Below are positions 56,024 through 64,000 of a stretch of DNA of 64,000 nucleotides, one piece after another. Source of the stretch: Gymnothorax reevesii. Its lineage: Eukaryota; Chordata; Actinopteri; Anguilliformes; Muraenidae. Each line of letters begins with the position of its first letter. The stretch's first letter is position 1. The notes beneath the pieces were generated by a model. It saw only the letters and a program-made list of their open reading frames with translations, made no database searches and was not told the DNA's origin. A program made the position numbers and the translations under genes. The stretch lies in NCBI GenBank assembly GCA_029721435.1, contig CM056581.1:69612712-69676711 (forward strand), in the 5' to 3' direction.

Positions 56024-56700
56024 GGGGTGAGTGGAATTTTGTTCAGGGGGAAAATTGGTGCTGCCAAAAAAATCACTCCCCTCTCCATTTCTGATCTGTT
56101 TCCTTCGAAGTTCTTCTGTGATTTGAGTCTTGTGTTGGGACATGTAACAGCTGCGTATCTGAAGTCCATCAGTGCTTGGATTAAAAAGAGCAGGGAGGAG
56201 TGGAATTTTGGCAAGGGGGAAAATTCTTGTTGCCAAAATTTTTATCCCCCCCCCCCACCAATTTTGATCCCTTGCATCTACAGTCAAGTTCTTTTGTAGT
56301 TTTGGTGTACATGTTGGGATATGTAACTGCAGCAAATATGGAGTCCAACAGTGCTTGCAATGAAAAGATCTGGGGGGAAGTAGATTTCTTTTTGGCAAGG
56401 GTGAAAATTCATATTGCCAAAATTTTACCCCTCTCCTCCATTTCTGATCCTTTGTATCTACAGTCAAATTCTTTTCTAGTTTCAGTCTGCATGTTGGGTT
56501 ATGTAACTGCAGCAAATATGGAGTCCAACAGTGCTTGCAATAAAAAGATCTGGGGGGAAGTAGACTTTGGCAAGGGTGAAAATTCATGTTGCCAAAATTT
56601 CATCCCCCCCCTCCATTTCTGATCCTTTGCATCTACAGTCAAGTTCTTTGGCAGTTTCAATCTATTGCATTAATAAAATCTGGGGGGGGGAGTGGAATTA
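56024..56700 (+). repeat. ~180-bp tandem repeats (about four units)
   Basis: Units share GTGGAATTTTG, GGGGGAAAATTC, CATCTACAGTCAAGTTCTTT and GTAACTGCAGCAAATATGGA. Units around 56300-56390 and 56480-56570 are nearly identical. The ORF at 56200-56622 follows the repeat frame and is not considered a gene. Confidence 0.8.
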
Positions 56701-57137
56701 TGGGAAAATTAATGTTGCCACAATTTTATTATTTTCAATTTTGGCACTATTGTCTCCACAGTTTAGTGCAGTTGCAGTTTTTGTCTACATTTTAGTTTGG
56801 GAATCTTGGATCTATCTGTGCTTCTGATCATGAGAAAAATGGGGGTGGGGGTGGGGGTCTTAATTATGACTCAAGGAAATATTCATGCTGACATAATTTT
56901 ACCGCTCTGTTTGTCTTGACATGTACCTCTAATGTCGATATTGCACATAGTTTGAGTCCACTGTTCCAACATAAGTAGTGACCTTCACAAAACTGGTATT
57001 TATGGTTGGACCTACTTTTTGTTCATCTGAATTGGTTTATGTCCCCTAATAATTTTTATATTCCAACATGATAATGCCCCCGAACACACAGCTAACAACA
57101 TTTTAAAAAGTATTCTTAGAACACAAGGTTAAAGTTA
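56701..57137. other. No gene recognised
   Basis: Degenerate end of the tandem repeat, then AT-rich sequence with a GGGGGT repeat near 56840-56856. Confidence 0.35.
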
Positions 57138-57780
57138 AACTAGGCTTATGCGGTCGGAGGCGATGGCTTGGGGTATATCCCCGAATGCCCCCAATCATCC
57201 AATTCCCCGATCCTCGTATAGGCCAAATGGTTCTGAAGATATGGCCAAAATGGTAATTTTCCATCACAAAGCGCCACCTGGTGGCAAAATATTGAACCAT
57301 ACAGGTATGATGTCATCATGTGACACGTTGTGAGGTCATGACCTTGCAGTTGCACATGGTTTCATGTCAATTGGACAAATGGTTCCAAAGATATGGCAAA
57401 AATGTTGAATTTTATGTGACAAAGCTCCACCTTGTATCAAAATTTTGAACCAAGCGGGTATAATGTCATCGGGGACACATCCTCAGGTTATGACCTTTCA
57501 TTTGCACTGGATTTGAGGTCAATCGGACAAATATTTCCAGAGATATGATAAAAAAAGTGATTTTTTAGTTTTTGGCCCCTGGTGGCCAATCTAGAAATTG
57601 CAAATTGTCCAAAATCGAATCAGTTCTTCCTCATTATGATACTTGCCTATATGCAAAACATGAAATTTCTAATTGAAATAGTACTGAAGTTATCGCGTTA
57701 ACATGTAGGGTGGCGCGGCGGCGGCGGTCGGACCAAAAACATAATATCTCTTGAACGCCGTTCGGCGTTCGGGGATATAA
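57138..57780 (+). mobile_element. Repeat family D, copy 2 (rolling-circle-like)
   Basis: Left end AACTAGGCTTATGC, then GGGGTATATCCCC and TATATCCCCGAATGCC. The interior has three ~120-bp subunits (CAAATGGTTC...AAGATATGGC). The right end has a perfect hairpin GAACGCC-GTTC-GGCGTTC (57753-57770) followed by GGGGATATAA (57771-57780), whose TTCGGGGATATA is complementary to the left TATATCCCCGAA. The inverted repeat is subterminal on the left and terminal on the right. No ORF. Confidence 0.7.
57271..57284 (-). promoter_or_regulatory. CTCF-like motif in family D
   Basis: The minus strand reads CCACCAGGTGGCGC, one base different from CCACCAGGGGGCGC. It lies in a family D subunit and is unrelated in flanking sequence to the family A sites. 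Confidence 0.35.
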
Positions 57781-57782
57781 TT

Positions 57783-59150
57783 ACCATGGCCTGTACAACT
57801 ACCGAATCTAAACTTAATTCAAACTGTGGTCAGTTCTGGAGCGCTAAATTCCGACAGATCTCCTCCTTCATTCTTAAAATCTGGAGACTATCCTTGAAGA
57901 ATGGGTCACTTGCCCACTTTGCACAGTGCAGAAATCGTACTCAGAATTTTGAAGGCAGAGAGTGGACCTTCTCAGTATTACAAGACATCACTTTATGCAG
58001 GTGATTCCGACATTTTGTACACCCCCGTATACTGTCGATTGATTTCCTAATGTCCTTTTTTGTTGGTATAAATTCATTTTGTGACCTATTTAACGTAAAA
58101 AGTTAATCAGCACTCACAAAAGGATTCCATTGGGGAATAATTTTAATCAAATTCAAATGCACAGATGCAGCATTCAGTTAGCTATTCTACCTTTGTAATG
58201 TCTTGCTTCCATGATTGGTGCTTGTCAATTTATTCTGGTCATTCGGTGAAATATTTAAAAATGATATCTTTACTAAAATAATGCAGCTTATTGTACCTCA
58301 GAGGTTACAATGTCAGCTAACTTACCTCAAAAACTTTGGTTTATTCGGTTAAATATTAAAAGCGATACTTTTAGTGAAATTAGCCGTCCTTCTTTCATGC
58401 GTAAATTCTACCTCAAAATTAACAACATGAAGCTATAGAACCGTCATCAAAAAAGTATGCGTTAAAACAATAGAAACAGCTTTCTAATTAGTTTTACGGA
58501 AGATCAAGATTTAATCAGTAGCTTTTTCCTTCATGCATTCATCCGGATTATCATGTTTTGAAGCCCATGATAATTGGTCTTTGGCGTCGTTCATGTTAGT
58601 GAAGTTGGATGGCAGCAATAGTGAAACAGCGTTTCTGGCGTGGAGCTGCGCACTGTAGCGTAGAGCGAAATCGCGTTTACGTGACGGGGGTAGAATTTTG
58701 GCAGGGAGTCGAAAAATGGCGCAACACCTGACATGGAGCATTTCGCGTCGGACAGTCTTGATTGTGTATGCAATATTTAATTCACAATGTCAATGGTCAT
58801 GGAATTGATTTGGTCACTGACAACAAGCACTATTTTATCTCTGGTGCGGAAATAAAGGGTGAATCTGTTGGATCCATCTGACTAATTTTCAAAAGAGAGA
58901 CCGAATAAAGACTGTTGTCTATCTTCAACGGAAGAAAACAGAAGAATAAACAGACGCATGTATTCGCATCTTTGCATTGACTTAGACTGTAATCAGTCGT
59001 GCGAAAAATTCATTTCGCGTCCAGTATGCAAGCGGCTTTACTGAGCATTGAACGCAAGCATTATATATGTGGTTGGCTGAGAAAGATGTGAAGTTGTTAG
59101 TTTGCATCACAGATTCAGCTGCGTTGATTAAGCCAGGTCGAGTTTCCATT
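57783..59150. other. No gene recognised
   Basis: Mostly AT-rich. A somewhat CpG-rich patch at 58610-58760 contains short minus ORFs without a recognised domain. The minus ORF at 58982-59422 is rich in Arg, Gln and Asn and looks like the shadow of T-rich repeat DNA. Confidence 0.35.
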
Positions 59151-59154
59151 ACGC

Positions 59155-59520
59155 GTGTTATGATCCGGATCTGCCTGACCATGTTTTGGATATGATTTTT
59201 CGTTGATTGCCATGTTCGCTTATTAACTCTGCCTTGTCTGACTATGCTCTGTATTGTGTTTTGGATTCCATGCCATGTTTTGTTTTTGCCTTGTCTCTGT
59301 TTGCTATATTCCACTATTGCAGTTATATTCCGGTTCATGTTTTGTCTCTTACCATGCATTGCACTTTGTCTCCCCCTGTCTGGTCTTATGTCATGTGATC
59401 GCTCACTGCCCCAGTATTGCATGCCACACTTTCGGGTGATTTCATGGTTTCTGGGTTTTCAATCATTCCTTCTAATCTCGTTTACTTCCTTCACCTTGCT
59501 TTACTATTATTACTAACCAG
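59155..59520 (+). repeat. LTR-like T/C-rich segment, uncertain
   Basis: Begins TGTTATGATCCGGATC and is rich in TGTTTTG/CCATG words, resembling degenerate LTR or 3' UTR repeat DNA. No target duplication, primer site or partner found. Confidence 0.22.
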
Positions 59521-60120
59521 ACTAACAGTTTATTGTTTTATTTAAAGATACTAACCCAAACTAGCACTGTTTATAGTACAAACTTACTAACATGCACTAA
59601 CAGTGCTTGAAGTGGCCGGTACGCGCCGCACTTAAACATTTTAGCCCCTGGCGTACCGGGACTTTTTAGGGCGTACTGGGACTTCACACGAGCTCGTAGT
59701 ACCCTGTCCTGCTCTATTTCTGTCTTGGCGATTCATGATCCGATCACAATACTACATTACCCACTGTGCACTAGTACGCGCCGCACGTCTGTCCCTTTAC
59801 TCGCGAGACGTTGACTCGCAGGGAGATCTCAAATAGGAGTGATATGTCTTTCAAACATTATTTGAGCGAGCCGCAAAGCTATGTTTGACTCGGATCATTT
59901 GAGGGATTCGGATCATTCTGAGTCACTCGGTAATATGAGCCGGGTTGTGCGAGTCACTTGAGTCACTTGACACAAAATGGCCCGATTAAATTTTTGCAAA
60001 AACCATGGTACATTGACTCGACCCATAAAAAAGCATACACACTTACCTTTATGTGTTACTGCCTACCAATAGAATATCCAGCCTGTAGCTGCCCTGGCTA
60101 CTGGTTCTACAAAAGGGCTC
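59521..60120. other. No gene recognised; repeated GTACGCGCCGCAC
   Basis: The 13-mer GTACGCGCCGCAC occurs near 59619 and again near 59774. The TGAGTCACT/GAGTCACTTGA words cluster at 59920-59970. Confidence 0.35.
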
Positions 60121-60125
60121 TTGTT

Positions 60126-60164
<39 letters not shown>

Positions 60165-60185
60165 ATTATTATTATTATCATTATT
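60121..60185 (+). repeat. TTG/TTA microsatellite
   Basis: Runs of TTG triplets followed by TTA triplets. They create poly-Val and poly-Leu reading frames that are not genes. Confidence 0.95.
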
Positions 60186-60300
60186 AATCATATTACAGTC
60201 ATCACAACATGCAGAAACCCCCACCTCCAAGAAAAAAAGAAATCTAGAAATAAAACATTATTATATTACATTAAATTACATCATATTATTTTACATTATA

Positions 60301-60631
60301 CAGTGGTCCCTTGCTATGACGGGACAGCGCATTGTGCTATGCCCCCTAATTGGCTACGGGACTGTATAACATTGTCAATCAATATCCTCTGTGTCGTGTC
60401 TCCTGTACAGAATGCGTTCAGCATGTAAAATTTACATAAATCTTCGTTCGCTAGCTGTGTGACTCTGAAGCTGTATTTGTGGGCGGGGGGAGTTACAGCC
60501 TCAAATCATCTATATAATAATTGTAAAAAAAATGAAGCTAAAAATAAAGAAGTAATCCTACTTCGCGGATTTCGCCTATTGCGGCTTTTTATTTTTAGAA
60601 CGGAAGTCCCGCGATTAACGAGGAACCACTG
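60301..60631. mobile_element. Tigger/pogo-like non-autonomous element
   Basis: The ends CAGTGGTCCCTTGC and (reverse complement of the right end) CAGTGGTTCCTCGTTAATCG are flanked by TA on both sides (60299-60300 and 60632-60633). The interior CTTCGCGGATTTCGCC and ATTGCGG text is characteristic of Tigger termini. No transposase ORF. Confidence 0.78.
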
Positions 60632-61132
60632 TATTACAGGATTTAATGTTTGTGAGGAATTCGACATTATAACAGGCCCAAATGCAGAATACAGTCTGCA
60701 ATTCAGAATGCAGAACGCATTACTTGAAAATGAAATGTGTATTGTTTTTCCTTCACGCTGGAATACGTTTTCATTGTTTGTCAATAAATGAATAGCTTAA
60801 GCAAAAAGACAGGTCGTCAGTCGTATAACGTCTGCAAAAAAAAACACTGATGTTCTAAATAGTGACGCACCCAGGGTAACCAGTAACCACTACAAATGAA
60901 TATTTTATTTTATTTTTATTATTATTATTTTATTCTCTTATGGTGAAAATGGATATGGGGTGGATCACAGTATTCATTGACACAACATAGGCAACAAGCT
61001 TATACGACAGTCATAGAAGTCAACAACATGGCGAACTCGTGTCTGTGGGCAGGGTATTCCCTCTGCTACAGTTTGTGCAGGACCGCGAGCAAGCAGGGAT
61101 TCATACTCAAGCTAACCGAAAACAGGGAGCCG

Positions 61133-61473
61133 AGTGAAGCCATGAGCTAACCAAGAGCAGCGAGCCGCGAGTGAGGCCATGAGCCAACCGAGAGCAGCAA
61201 GCCGCGAGTGAGGCCATGAGCCAACCGAGAGCAGCGAGCCGCGAGTGAGGCCATGAGCCAACCGAGAGCAGCGAGCCGCGAGTGAGGCCATGAGCCAACC
61301 GAGAGCAGCGAGCCGCGAGTGAGGCCATGAGCCAACCGAGAGCAGCGAGCCGCGAGTGAGGCCATGAGCCAACCGAGAGCAGCGAGCCGCGAGTGAAGCC
61401 ATGAGCCAACCGAGAGCAGCGAGCCGCGAGTGAAGCCATGAGCTAACCGAAAGCAGCGAGCCGAGAGTGAAAC
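61133..61473. repeat. 37-bp minisatellite, about nine units
   Basis: The unit contains GAGTGAGGCCATGAGCC, then AACCGAGAGCAGCGAGCCGC. Units are almost identical. Because 37 is not a multiple of three, every minus-strand frame stays open with a 37-residue period; these ORFs are artefacts. Confidence 0.95.
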
Positions 61474-61494
61474 GAAACTCAGAATCCACCACGA

Positions 61495-61610
61495 GTGACG
61501 GGTCTCGGTTCAGTTAAGTTGGTTGGATCCTTGTGACGGATCTCGGTTAAGTCGGTTAGATCCTTGTGACAGATCTCGGTTAAGATAAGTCGGTTGGATC
61601 CTTGCAGTTG
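61495..61610 (+). repeat. Three ~35-bp imperfect repeats after the minisatellite
   Basis: The repeats share GATCTCGGTTAAG and GGTTGGATCCTTG (or GGTTAGATCCTTG). They lie directly after the 37-bp array, suggesting a common repeat-rich element or untranslated leader. Confidence 0.7.
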
Positions 61611-61917
61611 AGTCAGAGACTCAGAGAAGTTAAGTTTTGTTTTTCTGCCGAGTGCCAACTGAGCGAGTGAGTGGCTGAGTGCCTATGCTAGTATCCACTA
61701 GTTGTGCTCAAGTTGCATATGTGTAATTTCTCTGCCAACTGTAGGACTCAACTGAGCCGGTTAAATAGACGTCTAGATCCGTGGTTCGTGAGTGATATTA
61801 GAGGGCCGGTTAATTGAGCCGTATCCCAGATCTTCTTACAGCTGTGACAGTTGATGGGTCCTGTCACTGGGAGTGTCTCCTAATAAGTACATGCCCTGGC
61901 TGCCGTGCCAACGAGCC

Positions 61918-61990
61918 TGGCTCTTTGGCGATGTGGTCAGCGCGCATGATTCTTACCCGGGAGTATGGAGGTTCAAGTCCCCGCCCGGGC
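61918..61990 (+). other. tRNA-like sequence with pol III A and B boxes
   Basis: TGTGGTCAGCGCG (61932-61944) resembles a tRNA A box, and GGTTCAAGTCC (61970-61980) fits the B box. The T-stem has two mismatches and I cannot fold a full acceptor stem. It is more likely a tRNA-derived SINE head or decayed tRNA than a functional tRNA. GTGACAG...CTGTCAC hairpins flank it at 61846-61869 and 62017-62040. Confidence 0.3.
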
Positions 61991-62216
61991 CCTCCTTCGG
62001 CCTGCTACATTCGATGTGACAGTAGAGGGGTCCTGTCACTGGAAGTCATCATAAGCCCAAATTGGCTGGCTCACAAGGACTAGTTAACGTCAGAACTCAT
62101 GTATTTCCACGGATACGAAGAGAATACTATCAAAAAACTGTTATATTAATACCCATAGTATAAATAAATCTGATTTTACATTTTATTTTAGTGGTAATAG
62201 TTGTATAATCACAGTA

Positions 62217-62334
62217 TTACACTGGAGGGTGTGCTTGACCGTCATTCTCGTCACTTCAGTGATAACAGAACGAGGCGCTGGCCGCATGACTGTCGTGACA
62301 AGAATGACGGTCAAGCACAACCTCGCGTGTAATA
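62217..62334. mobile_element. Palindromic MITE (~40-bp arms)
   Basis: The arms 62217-62256 and 62295-62334 are complementary: TGTGCTTGACCGTCATTCT is shared exactly, with TATTACAC at both tips. The central spacer is 38 nt and there is no ORF. Confidence 0.8.
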
Positions 62335-64000
62335 ATGCTTAATTAACGTTAGCTCTGATTAATGTGGCCAAAGCAGCGAAAGTAACCAGCAACATTAAGG
62401 GTGAACAGAGTTAAATATTTCAGCCCCACCTTTCGGGGGCTTTCGCTTATCACCATTTCAGACTATTATCAAATTAACTCCGAAATATGCAGTTTTCACA
62501 AATCTGTTGATTTATTAAATGTTCATTTCAAAGTACAAATGCAAACAAATTAATTAAATCAATGACCTTGGCACCAGAGATAAGCAAAGTAGCCTAATAT
62601 TTTCAGTGATGAGGTATTTTCATTTGAGCACACGCTACCCATACTGTCTTGCTGATTTGAGAACATTTTAAACGTCTAATTGACCAATCAGATTGCTCGG
62701 TTGGATCTACATGTTGTATAATATGGGAAACTGAATGCCATATTGGTTTCTTCAACTATTAGCTAGCTAGCATGATTACAAAAAAGTGGCTGACATAGTC
62801 AAAAACATACAAAAATTGTGTGCATTGATTGATTGACTCCATCACAATCAGTGGAAAGTCTGTGTTGGTGGTGTGTTTGTGGTTAGCTATTGCCAGTGCA
62901 CAGCCAGACACAATATTTTTGACCTGCTTGAGTTGGATGGGACCACAGCAAATGATATAACAGAGAAACTGCTAGCATGTCTTCATCAAAATGGCTTTGG
63001 GGTCATTCTATATGAAATCACCCAAGCTCCCATCTTGATGGTCTCAGAAATGCTTCATTTGGCAATATTTTGTTGCCTGTGATGAGCAAATTGAATTGCA
63101 GGTGGTTTCAAGTTGATATCTAGTTCCGTTCTCATTTTATGGCCCCCGAAAAAGGGGGCGTGGCCCACGTTAACCCTCTGGTCACAATTTGTGACCATTT
63201 TCAAAGGGTTATAACCAATGAACTAATAAGGATACAAATTTCATTCTTTCAGGATATGATTATTCTGTTTAATAGTCTGCAACAAGCCTTTTAATATAGT
63301 GATTAACCCTTTGAGTGCTTTGCAATTAACCTCTAAACATTGAAATTTGGTGCCAAACATGTCGATTTCAAAAGAAATATTATGCAAGTATCCTTAGAAT
63401 GTCCCCTTTGCCATTTACATTCTTGATAGTATACCTGATGGAGTTTCAAATGAAGGTAAAAACATCTTTATATCTTCATCGAATTTGGAGAAACATTAAC
63501 CCCTTTTCAGCTAATTACTGAAACGGTGTACTTTTTGACCCTCATTTTGACCATGTGGGCCTGTTTTGATTTTCAAAAAGTTGGCCTCAAAAGAAAGCTT
63601 ATTCAAAGAACTTCAAAATGCAACACAATCAAACTTGGAACAAATACTCCTACTTGGAAAAATAAGACCCCCTTTAAGGGCTATTTGCACATTGGCACAT
63701 CTACTCTCAGTGTAAATGTACAAAAATGGACAGGGAAACGTTGAGAAGAAAGGCAGATGTGGCAAACATGATACAAATGTTAATGCATATTATTTTGCTA
63801 AATCCAATTTTTCAAACCACACTGAGATTCGGTCCAGCTCTTTCTCGGCGATTATATAATTCCTGCCCTTGCCACTCATGCAAGGAGCATCAACCAACAT
63901 GATATGCTTCAGTGGTACCCAACAAAGATCCTGCCTTCGTGGCCTAGAGAATTGTGGTGCAGGGCCAGTTGGATGCATAAAAGATACTTTAACATCCTAG
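62335..64000. other. No gene recognised; two G/C hairpins
   Basis: AT-rich. GCCCC-ACCTTTC-GGGGGC lies near 62424-62441, and GGCCCCCGAAAAAGGGGGC near 63141-63159, both reminiscent of the hairpin ends of the repeat families. ORFs at 62873-63082 and 63526-63744 have no recognised domain. Confidence 0.35.

Noticed and set aside
58982..59422. 146-codon minus-strand ORF
   Set aside because: Composition is biased (Arg, Gln, Asn), no domain is recognised, and it is antisense to T-rich LTR-like sequence.
61107..61492. Minus-strand ORFs with a repeating MASLAARCSRLAHG pattern
   Set aside because: The 37-bp minisatellite rotates through all three frames without meeting a stop, which explains the open frames.
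61918..61990. Functional tRNA gene
   Set aside because: The A and B boxes are plausible, but the T-stem has mismatches and no full cloverleaf can be drawn, so it is listed only as tRNA-like.

Overview
The window is accessory, repeat-dominated DNA of a ray-finned (teleost) fish. This rests on its mixture of BEL/Pao and chromodomain Ty3/Gypsy LTR elements, CR1/L2-like LINE remnants, fish-type Tc1/mariner, hAT, PIF/Harbinger and Tigger elements, and on AT-rich, intron-poor sequence with no complete host gene. No bacterial-style operon, rRNA, CRISPR array or intact host CDS is visible. The only host-like signal is a CpG-rich, TATA-containing stretch at 13.1-14.3 kb that could be a promoter with non-coding exons.

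Layout. 1-3741: 5' half of a BEL/Pao retrotransposon on the minus strand (LTR, tRNA-Tyr primer site, gag-protease, start of reverse transcriptase), running off the left edge. 3.7-5.8 kb: a small inverted-repeat element and a dead Tc1-like transposase. 5856-8259: a complete but internally deleted Ty3/Gypsy chromovirus bounded by a 5-bp target duplication. 8.7-9.8 kb: LINE reverse transcriptase remnant. 9.8-10.4 kb: repeat family D, first copy. 10.6-10.8 kb: hAT MITE. 13-14.3 kb: possible promoter. 15-16 kb: Tc1 remnant. 19451-38499: eight head-to-tail units of repeat family A. 38500-44480: family B, containing an hAT/ZMYM-like fragment, a LINE tail and two tandem arrays. 44481-45917: family C. 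45918-50442: orphan 3' ends, a ninth family A unit interrupted by a LINE, then five tandem 3' ends. 50656-53215: PIF/Harbinger element with long inverted repeats. 54-57 kb: LINE tail, nested hAT-in-mariner and inverted ~180-bp tandem repeats. 57.1-57.8 kb: family D again, inverted. 60-62.4 kb: Tigger-like element, 37-bp minisatellite, tRNA-like box and a palindrome.

Most notable: families A, B, C and D (plus a tiny E) have unrelated bodies but similar ends. A, B and C share a 5' hairpin close to the start, a short inverted repeat next to it that matches the 3' terminus, a 3' microsatellite, and a 3' hairpin followed by 10-13 nt ending CTAA. D has the subterminal/terminal inverted repeat and a 3' hairpin ending ATAA. 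This is the asymmetric-terminal-inverted-repeat plan known for Helentron/Helitron2-type rolling-circle elements (for example Drosophila DINE-1). Tandem stacks of bare 3' ends and abutting of one family onto the 3' end of another fit rolling-circle ends. I infer that these are non-autonomous rolling-circle elements; no Rep-helicase is present here to prove it.

The repeats also carry many GGGGGCGCTA-type cores resembling the CTCF motif, in several families and both orientations.
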